Source of the DNA: Propionibacterium sp. oral taxon 192 str. F0372
GTDB taxonomy: Bacteria > Actinomycetota > Actinomycetes > Propionibacteriales > Propionibacteriaceae
DNA: 64,000 nt
Direction: 5' to 3'
NCBI RefSeq assembly: GCF_000413315.1
Contig: NZ_KE340298.1
Location: 124,001 to 188,000 of the forward strand
A model generated the notes under the pieces. It was not told the DNA's origin. It worked only from the letters and a program-made list of their open reading frames with translations, and did not search any database. How positions within the stretch are numbered: the first letter of the stretch is position 1; every line of letters begins with the position of its first letter. Position numbers and translations under genes: made by a program. Below are positions 28,001 to 37,510 of this stretch, piece after piece.

Positions 28001-28203
28001 ATAGTGATCGGGCCCGGGCAGCCTTCGCCAAGGAGAACGAGAACTGGGCATATTTCTTCTCCACCTACTCCGAATTGGTGGCATCACGCCCGGTGCCCCA
28101 CGATCCGGCACCCCCAGGCGGGGCGCTGGGGTCTCGCTTCGAGACCTTGGCCGCTTGGCTGTTCGTCCCGATCAACATCAACCTCCGCGAGTGGAGGCCA
28201 TGA
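25042..28203 (+). CDS. recC: RecBCD subunit RecC
   Basis: RecC is the non-catalytic scaffold of the RecBCD helicase-nuclease; it splits the strands and recognises Chi in well-studied relatives. The product is 1053 residues, close to the usual length. Typical segments are G-P-G-I-C-T-G-V-D-F-C near residue 70, L-F-N-D-Y-I-R-H-A-P, F-V-H-R-P-I, Q-V-E-V-L-R-E-I-L, and R-V-V-C-V-L-G-L-E-D-T-T-F-P-G, followed by the D-G-D-D-L stretch. No Walker A is present, as expected. The GTG at 25042 has GGGAGG 5 bases upstream; the GTG at 25027 lies before that site. The recB start overlaps its stop (ATGATGA), so the operon order is recC-recB-recD. Confidence 0.93.
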   Translation: MRATTRTTCVAVRACSSWYSLTTGVAELLHSNPPPVFESDLVIVPSGAHQRHLTQFLAAATNGPGICTGVDFCVWAGLRARLLDACGLSEPWAGKGLDVAILEAITSSDDKTTEILRRHLGHNRPGRAGQLGHRIARLFNDYIRHAPAMVAAWSRGEETGPKNTALDSRDLWQPTLWRQLVATSGTDLVQLNNHLLTMVYEGLATGIPARVVAVAIDDPLPSDLELLDALAAHHEVHLFVHRPIMHGSGSHLVNQLNHRTLSSDPLATPFPESSGTWLNRVQSAIRANTTPLQITHDTTIQIHACHGPNRQVEVLREILCTLFSDDPSLQPRDVVVLCPDPVTFAPLVAACFQLDSDSGAMHPAARLRVQLSAGSLSRFNPVLGLLITLFSLLDGRATADELLALCQSAPVAKAFGFGAEELDSLSHLIADAQIRWGVDPAHRHRNGVEVLSSTWLAGVERMLVSIALDPLPPVSLRTVTPLTHFDEPDTALVGRLAELVSRIRKILGGFAIPATAPVWADRLGEAIDLLAATDFDDRWQVQEVLNHLADLRHQTQNSSAILTARDVVGWCEQWQESGRGRPNHANGSLLVTSLDDLACVEHRVVCVLGLEDTTFPGSDPVDGDDLLARGADHRHWTKVTRSRHQQRLLDALLAAQDRFIIITQGADELTGRRLPMPVCLAELLDAISPAVSIRSWEPAADEFVRWHPLHSHNCNNFLIDSPFSHDLQALDGAKALQLPAVADEPRWRLLHCRATEESTSRQVTLDELITFFIDPARELLRTACGTTWSGFDDSLPENLPIALDQRQAWSVGEEIFRMVLQGADPACAAQVAWLSGRVLPGPLGQQVVSEQLEVATRVAATVRAGLGELTMIDCSLDLGQVVLTGSVPVHGGRVVVSRFGHLKPDDALRAWLKLCLVNACHGVQTIDGALLLGKRSKSLRCPDPDQATTILRGLVRLRAEGLTRVLPLPLRTAAAYCNVLTFERGQHSDRARAAFAKENENWAYFFSTYSELVASRPVPHDPAPPGGALGSRFETLAAWLFVPININLREWRP

Positions 28204-31200
28204 TGACCGGCATCTGGCATCGCGCATTGCCCGCCCCGGGTACCACAATGGTCCTTGAGGCCAGCGCGGGCACCGGGAAGTCATTCACCATCGCTGGCAT
28301 GATCGCCCGCCACGTCGCGCAAGGTACGCCTATCGAATCGGTCTTAGCGGTCACCTTCTCGCGTCGGGCCACCGCAGAACTGCGGGAGTCGATCCGTCAT
28401 CGCATCGTGGTGGTGCGCGATGCGCTTACCCTCGCCGCCTCCGGCCGACAGGTTCCCGATCCTGATGTCGTTACCTCTCTACTCATAACCGGCCCACCCC
28501 AAGATGTGGAACTGCGTAGGCAGCGTCTGGTCCAAGCGGTGAACCACATGGATTCCGCGGCGATGGTGACGATCCACACCTTCGCAGCCCGGATGCTCAA
28601 CGAACTCGGTATTCTCGCCGATCATGATCCAGGGATCAGGCTGGCCACCGACACCGATACCTTCATCTCCCGAGTCGTCGCCGACACTTATCTAAGCGCA
28701 CCACACTGGCAGGAACTCGACTGGCAACTGGCCAATGCTATAGGCACGAAAGCCTGCCTCAACCCCAGCGACCCGCTATTCACCGGAGTTAAAACCGGGA
28801 CGCTGCGCGGTGGTTTCGCTGAAGCAGTTCGTGAGCGTTTCGAGGCTCGCAAGCGAAACTCCGGCCTGCTCACTTACGATGACCTGCTCCGCAGGTTGGC
28901 CGACGCCCTGGAAGATCCGGTGAGCGGCGCCACTGCCTGTGCGGTGCTTTCCTCCCGCTTTCCCGTGATTCTGGTCGACGAATTCCAAGACACCGACCCC
29001 CAGCAGTGGAGCATTCTGGAAACCGCATTTCGAGGTCGGTCGACGATGGTTCTCATCGGCGATCCGAAGCAGGCCATCTACCGCTTCCGGGGTGGGGACA
29101 TCGAAACCTATGCCAAGGCGCTGGCCGCCACCGATGTTACCGAGACCCTCAGGGTGAATCACCGATCAGACCCCGGGGTAGTGCTGGGTATCGAGTCGCT
29201 TTTCGGCCAGGTCGACCTGGGCACTCCGCAGGCCCGAGCGGTGATTCACCCGGTGGAGATCAAGCGCACCGAGCCACGTATCCGAACAACAGGCCAACTG
29301 TCCCAGGTGCAGTTGCGTGCCCTAGCTCCGGATCGCCCAATGGCAGCTGCGGACGCACGCCTGGCCATCACCAATGACCTGCTGCAGGTGGTTGACGAAT
29401 TGTTGGACGGCAGCCACGAGTTACTGGATCATGGCATCTGGCGTCCGCTCGAGGCCTCGGACATCACTGCTCTGGTCACCCGCAATGAGACCGGACGTCA
29501 ACTGGCCGCAGATCTTACTGCCCACGGCCACCAGGCAGTCTTCATCGGCGAGACAAACGTGCACGACACCCGGGCGGCCCGACAATGGCTAATATGGCTG
29601 GAGGCCATGGAAACCCCGGACCGGTGGCATTTGCGTCGCGCGATGCTCACCGATTTGGTCGGCTGGACCAGCGCGGACATTGCCAGCGGCGATGAGGCGG
29701 CACTGGTCGAGATGACTGCCTTGCTCACCACCTGTGCCAGATTGATGACCCAGCAAGGGGTGGTAGCTGCCTACGAGCACCTCGCCGCGCACCGCAATCT
29801 CACCGCGCGACTGCTCGCCCGCCCCGATGGTGAGGAATTGCTCAGCGACATCCGGCAGCTGACAGAGTTGCTGAACACCGCCCAACGCACTGAACGATTG
29901 ACCATCTCCGGGCTGGTTGCCCATCTGAGAGCACAGATAGAACAAGGCGGCGTCGCCAGCAGAGAGAAAACCAGGCGGCTGCCCACCGATCATTCCGCGA
30001 TCAGCGTGATGACCGTCCACCAGGCCAAAGGGCTCCAATTTCCAGTTGTCCTGCTGCCCTCAGCATCCGACCGCTGGGTGGGTTCCCCGAATAGGGATGA
30101 ACCGCTGATCGGACATGTGGATGGCAAGCGGGTACTCGATCTGGCATCCCCAACCGAACGTAAGCAGATACAAGAGACCCACCGCAAAGAGGAGGACGCA
30201 GAATCCCTCAGGCTGTTCTATGTGGCCTGCACCCGGGCCCAGTCACTGCTCATCGCCTGGTGGGCTCCGACGAAGGCGAACACATCAGCCTCCGCCCTGC
30301 ACCGACTGCTGATGAATCAGCGCACCCCAGCCCGGGTTGTTACCACCCCGGCGCCCACCCATCCAGTCGTCGAGGCCCGCGACCTGCCGGCCCTCGACCA
30401 TGTGACCACCACGCTGGTCCCTCCACGCTCTGCCGCCCCCCGGCACCGGATAACCAACGACACCCGGCAGCCACCACAGCCCTTGACTGCCCGGATCTTC
30501 CGGGATTCCATTAACCAGGATTGGGCCCGCACTTCCTATTCCTCATTGATCGCCGAATCCCATGCCCATTACCTGCTCAGTGACGCGGATGCCAGCGATG
30601 AACCAGATCTGGTCGGCGACCTGACCCCCGAGGAAACAGCCCTGGGCACCGATCTCGGTGCTTGCTCTGCGCTGGCGGAACTCCCCGGCGGAGTCGGTTT
30701 CGGTTCCCTGGTCCACTCGGTGCTCGAAGCCGTCGATCCCGCCTCGCCACAGTTGCACACGGATCTCGTCACGGTCGTGGCCGACCAGATGACCCGTTGG
30801 GCGGTGCATGACACCGATCCGGCTCTGGTTGTCGCCGGTTTAGAACAGACCGTGCACACCAGCTTGGGTGAACTCACCAGTTTTGCGAGCCTCGCCGATC
30901 TCGGCGCATCGAATAGGCTCACCGAATTGGAGTTCGAGATGCCACTCGGCGGCATTCACCGCAACCAGCTGGGGCAGCTGGCGGCCCTAATGGAGACCCA
31001 TCTGAGTCCCGGCGATCCGCTGCATGCCTACCCGCGAGTGCTCGCGGATTCCCCAGCAGCCGACAAGATGCTTGAGGGTTTCCTCACTGGCTCCATCGAT
31101 GCGATACTGCGCGTTCCCGGCCCCACACAGAGGTTCGTCGTCGTTGACTACAAGACGAACCGGGCCCTCACCCCACCTGGTGCCCCGCTAATGGCAGCAG

Positions 31201-31478
31201 CCTACAACCCCTCGACGATGGCCCGGATGATGATCAACGCCCACTACCCCTTGCAAGCTCTGCTCTACTGCGTGGCCCTGCACCGCTACCTGTCGTGGCG
31301 GCTGCCCAGCTACGATCCCACGCGTCACCTGGGTGGGGTCGGCTATCTTTTCATCAGAGGCATGACCGGCCCGGAGAACCAGATGATCGATTCCATGCCC
31401 ACCGGGGTTTTCACCTGGTACCCTCCCGCCGGGCTAGTGGTCTCCGCATCCGGTCTTCTCGCCGGGGATATCGCATGA
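28203..31478 (+). CDS. recB: RecBCD subunit RecB (3'-5' helicase and nuclease)
   Basis: RecB is the 3'-5' motor and the only nuclease of RecBCD, which resects double-strand breaks and destroys linear foreign DNA. The 1091-residue product has Walker A E-A-S-A-G-T-G-K-S at about 19-27, Walker B V-D-E-F-Q-D-T-D-P-Q-Q-W, G-D-P-K-Q-A-I-Y-R-F-R-G-G-D, motif V V-H-Q-A-K-G-L-Q-F and motif VI C-T-R-A-Q. The C-terminal nuclease is intact: G-S-L-V-H, G-S-I-D-A, V-D-Y-K-T-N (D982, K984) and L-Q-A-L-L-Y. ATG 28203 is preferred because GGAGG at 28193-28197 is 5 bases upstream; ATG 28200 is the alternative. Both overlap the recC stop. Confidence 0.96.
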   Translation: MTGIWHRALPAPGTTMVLEASAGTGKSFTIAGMIARHVAQGTPIESVLAVTFSRRATAELRESIRHRIVVVRDALTLAASGRQVPDPDVVTSLLITGPPQDVELRRQRLVQAVNHMDSAAMVTIHTFAARMLNELGILADHDPGIRLATDTDTFISRVVADTYLSAPHWQELDWQLANAIGTKACLNPSDPLFTGVKTGTLRGGFAEAVRERFEARKRNSGLLTYDDLLRRLADALEDPVSGATACAVLSSRFPVILVDEFQDTDPQQWSILETAFRGRSTMVLIGDPKQAIYRFRGGDIETYAKALAATDVTETLRVNHRSDPGVVLGIESLFGQVDLGTPQARAVIHPVEIKRTEPRIRTTGQLSQVQLRALAPDRPMAAADARLAITNDLLQVVDELLDGSHELLDHGIWRPLEASDITALVTRNETGRQLAADLTAHGHQAVFIGETNVHDTRAARQWLIWLEAMETPDRWHLRRAMLTDLVGWTSADIASGDEAALVEMTALLTTCARLMTQQGVVAAYEHLAAHRNLTARLLARPDGEELLSDIRQLTELLNTAQRTERLTISGLVAHLRAQIEQGGVASREKTRRLPTDHSAISVMTVHQAKGLQFPVVLLPSASDRWVGSPNRDEPLIGHVDGKRVLDLASPTERKQIQETHRKEEDAESLRLFYVACTRAQSLLIAWWAPTKANTSASALHRLLMNQRTPARVVTTPAPTHPVVEARDLPALDHVTTTLVPPRSAAPRHRITNDTRQPPQPLTARIFRDSINQDWARTSYSSLIAESHAHYLLSDADASDEPDLVGDLTPEETALGTDLGACSALAELPGGVGFGSLVHSVLEAVDPASPQLHTDLVTVVADQMTRWAVHDTDPALVVAGLEQTVHTSLGELTSFASLADLGASNRLTELEFEMPLGGIHRNQLGQLAALMETHLSPGDPLHAYPRVLADSPAADKMLEGFLTGSIDAILRVPGPTQRFVVVDYKTNRALTPPGAPLMAAAYNPSTMARMMINAHYPLQALLYCVALHRYLSWRLPSYDPTRHLGGVGYLFIRGMTGPENQMIDSMPTGVFTWYPPAGLVVSASGLLAGDIA

Positions 31479-33283
31479 TTATCTCAGCAACAGGCCTATT
31501 GGCGGACTTTTCCGAGGCCGGGATCATTGATGCAGCCGGGGTGCACTTGGGACGAACCTTGGCCAGACTCTGCGGGGAACGGCGCCCGGAAGCGATGCTC
31601 GCGGCAGCGCTGTGCGTCGCGGCCCAGCAATCCGGATCGGTGTGTTTATCGATCGACGAGCAGATACCCATCCATTTCCCGAGGCTCACCCCAGGCAGCC
31701 GGTTGAACTGGCCCAAAACCTCCACCTGGCTGGATATCCTATCCTCCTCGCCGATGGTGAGTGTTGGGGCCGATGATCTGGATGCAGCACGCCCGTTGCG
31801 TCTAGTTGGTCCCCTGCTCTACCTAGAACGGGCCTGGGTCGCGGAATCCATGATGACCAAAGTACTCACCGAACGCTGGAATTCGCCACGCACATCTCCA
31901 CCGCCCACTGATCCAGTGATGCTCACCGAGCGGGTTGCCGACCGTTTCCTTCCCGGGCGTACCTCCCTCACCCAACGTCGAGCGGTGGTCACCGCTGTGT
32001 CGGCAGCCACCTCGGTAATCTCTGGGGGCCCGGGCACCGGCAAGACGACGACCATCGCTCTTTTGCTAAAGGTGCTCGATGAGCTGGGGCCCCACGACGT
32101 GCCGTTGACGGTTTCGCTGGCCTCGTTCACCGGCAAGGCCGCGGCCCGGATGCAAGAATCCCTCGACCAAGCCACCGCAGGATTCGGGGAACCGACATGG
32201 CGACGACTGCGGATCGGGCGTGCCACCACCCTGCACTCGCTGCTGGGTTCCCTCCCCCATCGCGGATTCCGGCACGGACCGGATAACCCGCTGTCTTGCG
32301 ACCTGCTGGTCATCGACGAAACATCCATGGTCTCCCTACAGTTGATGACCACGGTACTCACATCCCTGTTACCAACCACCAGGTTGGTGATGGTTGGTGA
32401 TGCTGGGCAGTTGTCCTCGGTGGATGCTGGAGCCGTACTGGCCGATCTGGTGAGCACCGGGATGAGCATTAGTGCCGTCGACGCCCGTCCCGCAGTCGTC
32501 GAGTTGACCGAATCCCACCGATTCACCGGTTCGATCGCCGATCTGGCGACCAGCGTCCGCAACGGCGACGTGGTCCAGACCCTGGATATCCTGGAATCCG
32601 AGGCCACCGGGGTCGAATGGCTGGAGATGGATCCGAATCCATCGGAGATCACCAGTTCCCTGCCCGGATTGCGTGACGAAATCCTCGACCAGGCATCCGA
32701 GGTACTCAATGCAGCACAACGGGGTGATGCCTCAGCCGGGATCACCGCACTCGATAGGCATCGGCTGCTGTGCGCCCACCGGCACGGACGCTACGGGGCG
32801 ATGATGTGGTCAGCGGCAATTGAGGAGATGCTGCGCGTCAGTATGGATGATTATGCTCTAGGGGCCACCTGGTATCCCGGACGGCCGGTCCTGGTCACCA
32901 GGAATGTGCCCGAGCTGGGGATCGCCAACGGTGACACCGGGGTGGTAGTGCGGCAAGGCAGCAAATTGCAGGTGGGGTTGGCCGGCGGAGCTGGTGTCCA
33001 GTTGTTGTCACCGATGGTGCTGGAGGCGGTGGAGACCCTCCACGCGATGACCATCCACAAATCCCAGGGTTCGGAGTACGATGCAGTGTCGGTGATTCTT
33101 CCTTCAGCGGATTCCCCCATGCTGGTCAGGGAACTTATCTACACCGCGATCACCAGAGCACGTCACCAGGTGCGGATCATCGGTACCCGTGAGGCCATCA
33201 CCAAGGCCGTGTCCACCCCGGCACGTCGCGCATCAGGACTCGCCGACCGACTACGACTTCGCCCAGAATCATCGGCCGGGTGA
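31475..33283 (+). CDS. recD: RecBCD subunit RecD (5'-3' helicase)
   Basis: RecD is the 5'-3' motor of RecBCD, a superfamily 1B helicase. The 602-residue product has an N-terminal helical domain that contacts RecC and Walker A G-G-P-G-T-G-K-T at 184-191. It also has F-T-G-K-A-A-A-R-M, Walker B V-I-D-E-T-S-M-V, G-D-A-G-Q-L-S-S-V-D-A-G-A-V-L, and the C-terminal M-T-I-H-K-S-Q-G-S-E-Y-D-A-V and Y-T-A-I-T-R-A-R motifs. The ATG overlaps the recB stop (ATGA). The gene ends 10 bases before the convergent nudC stop. All three subunits of a complete RecBCD are therefore present and intact. Confidence 0.96.
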   Translation: MIISATGLLADFSEAGIIDAAGVHLGRTLARLCGERRPEAMLAAALCVAAQQSGSVCLSIDEQIPIHFPRLTPGSRLNWPKTSTWLDILSSSPMVSVGADDLDAARPLRLVGPLLYLERAWVAESMMTKVLTERWNSPRTSPPPTDPVMLTERVADRFLPGRTSLTQRRAVVTAVSAATSVISGGPGTGKTTTIALLLKVLDELGPHDVPLTVSLASFTGKAAARMQESLDQATAGFGEPTWRRLRIGRATTLHSLLGSLPHRGFRHGPDNPLSCDLLVIDETSMVSLQLMTTVLTSLLPTTRLVMVGDAGQLSSVDAGAVLADLVSTGMSISAVDARPAVVELTESHRFTGSIADLATSVRNGDVVQTLDILESEATGVEWLEMDPNPSEITSSLPGLRDEILDQASEVLNAAQRGDASAGITALDRHRLLCAHRHGRYGAMMWSAAIEEMLRVSMDDYALGATWYPGRPVLVTRNVPELGIANGDTGVVVRQGSKLQVGLAGGAGVQLLSPMVLEAVETLHAMTIHKSQGSEYDAVSVILPSADSPMLVRELIYTAITRARHQVRIIGTREAITKAVSTPARRASGLADRLRLRPESSAG

Positions 33284-33293
33284 ACGGGACCAC

Positions 33294-34217
33294 TCAAAAC
33301 CTCTCACCGGTGCGGACAACAAGTTCAGCATCGATATCGGCCCAGTAGTTCTCCTCCGGTACTGGGAGTCGGCCGATGCGCCAAGCATCGATGATCCGGG
33401 CAGCCACCGAGCCGATGCCGGGCAGGACGAGGGTGCCTTCGGCGGTTCGGGCCTCGACTTCTTCACGGGTGAACCAGCCACCCCACTGAAGTTCTGCGTG
33501 ATCCACCTCATGGCCGCCGTAGCCGCGGGCAACGAAGGCAAGCATCAGCGATCTGGGGAAGGGCCACGGCTGGGACCCCAGGTAACGCACCGCGCTGAGA
33601 CGCACCCCTGCCTCCTCACTGACCTCCCGGTGAAGAGCATTCTCGGCTGATTCCCCGGCCTCGACGAAACCTGCCAGCACCGAGGCACGCCACTGGGCCC
33701 AACTGGTTTGGTGAGCCAGGAAGAGCCGGTCGTCATCGTCAAGAACCCCGACGATCACGGCGGGATCGGTACGCGGGAAATGTTCCCTGTTGCACTCCCG
33801 GCAAAGTGCGGAGAATCCACCGGAGGCCAGCCGAACCGTCCCGCCACAGACCGGGCAGTGAGTCATCGACTCATGCCAGGCCAAGACCGCAAGGGCCGCC
33901 ATTACCAGCTGTGTATTGGCGGCATCCGGGGGTTCGTCTCGAATCATGCGACCGGTGGGCAGCTCATCGACCCTGCGTGCAAACCAGCACGTGCCATCGA
34001 CACGCCCCAAATAAGCGGTGTGCTCGTCGTATTCACCCTGGGTGGGAATCCCGAACGGAGCAATCCCGAATCGCGAGGAACGATCAACCAACAGCACCCG
34101 GGATCTTTCATCTCCCCAAGCCGCAGCGATCGATTCAGGGTCACGGTGTGCCCCATCGCGGTCAAGCAACGGGACTTGGTCCCAGGGGTGCATGTTGACG
34201 AACGGCGTGCCAGTCAT
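33294..34217 (-). CDS. nudC: NAD(+) diphosphatase (NADH pyrophosphatase), Nudix
   Basis: NudC hydrolyses NADH or NAD to NMN(H) and AMP and can remove NAD caps from RNA. The 307-residue product has a zinc ribbon (C-P-V-C-G, then C-R-E-C) and a Nudix box G-F-V-E-A-G-E followed by R-E-V-S-E-E-A-G-V. It also has the subfamily tag S-Q-P-W-P-F-P, which separates NADH pyrophosphatases from other Nudix enzymes. Its ATG overlaps the adnB stop (ATGA) with GGAG just upstream, so it is translated as the third gene of adnA-adnB-nudC. Nudix-helicase neighbours are also found in mycobacteria (nudC near adnB and uvrD2). Confidence 0.95.
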   Translation of the reverse strand: MTGTPFVNMHPWDQVPLLDRDGAHRDPESIAAAWGDERSRVLLVDRSSRFGIAPFGIPTQGEYDEHTAYLGRVDGTCWFARRVDELPTGRMIRDEPPDAANTQLVMAALAVLAWHESMTHCPVCGGTVRLASGGFSALCRECNREHFPRTDPAVIVGVLDDDDRLFLAHQTSWAQWRASVLAGFVEAGESAENALHREVSEEAGVRLSAVRYLGSQPWPFPRSLMLAFVARGYGGHEVDHAELQWGGWFTREEVEARTAEGTLVLPGIGSVAARIIDAWRIGRLPVPEENYWADIDAELVVRTGERF

Positions 34218-37200
34218 GTCTCCACGCTAGTTACCCCAGAGACTTTGGCCCGCATCGTGGCCAACAAGGATGCCAGCTGCTCGACATCCAGCAAATTTCT
34301 GGGACGTTCATCGCGGTGGGATCGCACATGGTGGAAGACGGCATCCACCCTGGCGGGATCGATTCCCTTCGCTTGGGCCCAAGCCAGTCGATAGATGGAC
34401 AGCTGAAGTGGATCGGAACGCGCCTCGGAGGTCTTCCAGTCAACAACCCGGTAGTCGTGCTCGGTCTCTTCCGAGGTAGCGAAGACGGCATCAATCCGGC
34501 CACGGATCTGCTGACCGGCGACCGACAGGATGAAAGGTTTCTCGATCTCCTCGGGAACCATCTCGGCATAAGGTCCGGTCTCGAAGCTCTCTTGGAGACG
34601 TCGCAACGCCATATCGGCAGGACCAGGAGGGTCTTGCTCCTCGGGTTCCTCAAAGTCGAGGTCCAGCAGAACGCTGCGACCAAAGCGTTTCTCTAGCCAA
34701 GCGTGGAACAGAGTTCCCACCGTGGCCGCATTGGAGAGCAGGCGTGGCATGGGGCGGACCAATTGGTTGCGAAGTTCTGCCGGATCCCGGTTTCCCAGCA
34801 GCACAGCCGATGCAGCGAGTGAACGAGGCACTTCGATGCCGGTGGTTTCCCAGCCCGTCAGACGATCTTCAACGAGCTGGTTGGCCAGGTGTTGCCACAG
34901 GGAGACTTGTTCGTTGATGTCGGGATCGGTGGAATCGATCTGCCCTTCAATGAGCAGTGACAAGGATCTTTGCATGCGGGTACGGCGTGTTTCGTCCATC
35001 ACGACGGGCCATGCTGCGGTCGGGAGAAGGGCATCCATCGGGTTGTCCGCGGATGGTTCGGCGATCCTCTCGACAATGATTTGGCCGGTGGTCCGGGTGA
35101 CCGTTCCATCCGGGGCGCACCATAAGTGGGGATCTGTGCTGTTCGCCGCCCGAAGCAGAGCATCGAAGTAGGCCGAAGCGTTGCGCCGAGTACTTCGGCC
35201 CGTAATCCAGTGGTGGTGGGTCAACACGAGTTCCTGGCGTGCTCTGGTAAGCGCCACATAGGCGAGCCGATCCTCTGCCTCGCGTGCTTTGGCGGCCAGC
35301 ACCTGCGGATACTCGGTTTTCAGTTGCTTGGAACTCAGCTCACCTTCCAGTTGGGGGATCCATGCGGCGTCGCCACGTAGTTCTGCGGGGATGATCGCAG
35401 GGTCCTTGGTCCAGTTCTCCGGCGGACGCGTCGCGGGAAACACGCCGTCAGCCAGCCCGGGCAACAATACGACATCCCATTCCAGACCCTTGGCACGGTG
35501 TACGCTCATCACCTTCACCGTCTCGGAGGAGGCATCGACGGGTTGTTCCAGACCTTCCGCCCAGTCCCGCTCAGCATTGAGCCAAGCCACCAATCCGCTC
35601 AGCGAGCCGCCCCCGTCGATGTCCACGTAACCAGCTACGGCATTGATGAAGGCATCGATTTGCCGGGTCACGGAAACCGCATGGGCGCCCGGAGTGGACA
35701 GGAGCTCCAACCGCACCCCACTAACCCGCATGATCCGGGACACGAGTTCTGTCACAGGTTCATCGCGATGGCGACGCAGGACGGCCATCTCGTGGGCGAA
35801 GTCAGCGATCCGAGCTCGAGCCGCCTGGCTCAGCGGTGCCCGCCCGGGGTCGGCAACCGCTTCAAGCAAGCACGGGATATCCTCAGCGGTCGGCAGCATG
35901 TCCGCAGCCTCTGCCGGTTTTTTCCCTGCCTCTGCAGTGCCGGGCTGCCCCACCTGCTCGATCACGCCATTGTCAAGCCGATCGACCCGTTTGGCTTCGC
36001 AGTGAGCTGAACGTGCGATATCCCGGGCACGAGCACCCAACACCGCCAGGTCCCGCGGCGAGATTTTCCACCTGCGCCCGCTGAGTAATCGGACGACCTC
36101 CGGATTCGCGGTAACGTCATTCAGCAGCATCAGGGTGGAGACGACCTGGGCGATCTCCTCCACCTCCAGCAGCCCCCCGAGTCCAACGATCTCATAGGGA
36201 ATCTCGCGGTCGTCGAGGGCCGCGCAGATCTTGCCCATCGGGGAATTGGTACGCGACAAGACAGCGATGCCGGACCATGCCACACCATCAGCATCGTGGG
36301 CGGTGAGTACCCGGTCAGCGATCCAGTTCACTTCCTCGTCCCAGGTATCGAAGGAGGCAAGGCGGATCGTCCCGTCGCGGTTCCCATCGGGGCTGCGCAG
36401 TTCCCGATCGCCCACCCTGCCACTCAACCCAGGATCGGTGAGCAACGGCACGGAGACCTGGTTGGCGGCATCAAGAACCAGCCCTCGACTACGTCGGTTT
36501 ATGGTCAGTGATTGGACGATAGCCGGGCTTCCATCGCTGTTGGGGAAAGCTGTCGGGAACTCAAGGATGTTCGACGGTGCAGCCCCACGCCATCCATAGA
36601 TGGCCTGGAAGGGGTCGCCAACCGCGGTGACCGGGTGTCCCCTGCCCTGCTGTGGGCCGGGACCGGAAAACAGGTCGGTAAGCAATTGGGCTTGGGCCGC
36701 GGAGGTGTCTTGGTATTCATCGAGCAAGACCACACGGTATCTATCGCGCATTTGGACGGAAATCTGTGGGAAAGATTCCGCCAACCGGGCGGCGTCGACC
36801 ATCTGGTCGGCGAATTCAGTCAGGTGCAGGCGCTTCTTGAGGTTACGGTACTCATCCACCAGCTCGAGCAGTTCAGCGCGTTCAACGAGCGTAGCCCGTG
36901 CATCGGTGACAACCTTCGTCGGTTTGCCCCGCCACAGCGGAACCTCCTGGAGTGTCAGGTCAAAACTGCGGTCGACTTCACGCACTTGGTGCGGAGTAAC
37001 CAGATGAGAGCCGAGTTGTGAGTCGAGGTTGAGCATCCGTTGGACGATGCTCGCCGGTTGCAGCCGGGACAGCACATCCAAAGGGCGCTCGGTCGTCTCC
37101 AGGACTCTCGCCCCCAACCGGAATCTAGTGGCGCCGGTGATCATCCGCTGATCGGGTTCCACACCGATGCGCAACCCGTGCTCGCTGACCATAGCTGTGG

Positions 37201-37510
37201 CGAAGGAGTCGTAGGTCTGCACGCAAAACTGGGCATCCGTGTCGATTCCAGCCCTGGTGAGCGCAACAAATACCCGGTTAGCGAGTTCCCCAGCCGCCTT
37301 GCGAGTAAAGGTGAGGCCGAGCACCTGTGCCGGGTGCACCTGCCCGGTTCCGACGAGCCAGGCAACCCGGGCGGCCATGACAGTGGTCTTCCCCGTGCCT
37401 GCCCCCGCAATGATCACTCCAGGGGCGAGCGGGGCGGTGATCGCTTCAAGTTGTTCGTCGCTGAACCGGATGTCCAGCAAATCGCAAAGTTCGCCGATGG
37501 TGGTGATCAT
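34214..37510 (-). CDS. adnB: AdnAB motor-nuclease subunit AdnB
   Basis: AdnB is the lead motor of AdnAB, the actinobacterial heterodimeric helicase-nuclease that resects double-strand breaks. The 1098-residue product has Walker A A-G-A-G-T-G-K-T at 35-42, F-T-R-K-A-A-G-E-L, motif II L-D-E-Y-Q-D-T, G-D-P-F-Q-A-I-Y-G-W-R-G-A, motif V V-H-R-A-K-G-L-E-W and motif VI V-A-L-T-R-A-R. The C-terminal RecB-like nuclease has G-R-I-D-A-V-F and V-V-D-W-K-T-S (D1024, K1026), with L-S-I-Y-R-L-A. All look intact. The ATG at 37510 overlaps the adnA stop and has GGAG 6 bases upstream; GTG 37525 is less likely. Confidence 0.95.
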   Translation of the reverse strand: MITTIGELCDLLDIRFSDEQLEAITAPLAPGVIIAGAGTGKTTVMAARVAWLVGTGQVHPAQVLGLTFTRKAAGELANRVFVALTRAGIDTDAQFCVQTYDSFATAMVSEHGLRIGVEPDQRMITGATRFRLGARVLETTERPLDVLSRLQPASIVQRMLNLDSQLGSHLVTPHQVREVDRSFDLTLQEVPLWRGKPTKVVTDARATLVERAELLELVDEYRNLKKRLHLTEFADQMVDAARLAESFPQISVQMRDRYRVVLLDEYQDTSAAQAQLLTDLFSGPGPQQGRGHPVTAVGDPFQAIYGWRGAAPSNILEFPTAFPNSDGSPAIVQSLTINRRSRGLVLDAANQVSVPLLTDPGLSGRVGDRELRSPDGNRDGTIRLASFDTWDEEVNWIADRVLTAHDADGVAWSGIAVLSRTNSPMGKICAALDDREIPYEIVGLGGLLEVEEIAQVVSTLMLLNDVTANPEVVRLLSGRRWKISPRDLAVLGARARDIARSAHCEAKRVDRLDNGVIEQVGQPGTAEAGKKPAEAADMLPTAEDIPCLLEAVADPGRAPLSQAARARIADFAHEMAVLRRHRDEPVTELVSRIMRVSGVRLELLSTPGAHAVSVTRQIDAFINAVAGYVDIDGGGSLSGLVAWLNAERDWAEGLEQPVDASSETVKVMSVHRAKGLEWDVVLLPGLADGVFPATRPPENWTKDPAIIPAELRGDAAWIPQLEGELSSKQLKTEYPQVLAAKAREAEDRLAYVALTRARQELVLTHHHWITGRSTRRNASAYFDALLRAANSTDPHLWCAPDGTVTRTTGQIIVERIAEPSADNPMDALLPTAAWPVVMDETRRTRMQRSLSLLIEGQIDSTDPDINEQVSLWQHLANQLVEDRLTGWETTGIEVPRSLAASAVLLGNRDPAELRNQLVRPMPRLLSNAATVGTLFHAWLEKRFGRSVLLDLDFEEPEEQDPPGPADMALRRLQESFETGPYAEMVPEEIEKPFILSVAGQQIRGRIDAVFATSEETEHDYRVVDWKTSEARSDPLQLSIYRLAWAQAKGIDPARVDAVFHHVRSHRDERPRNLLDVEQLASLLATMRAKVSGVTSVET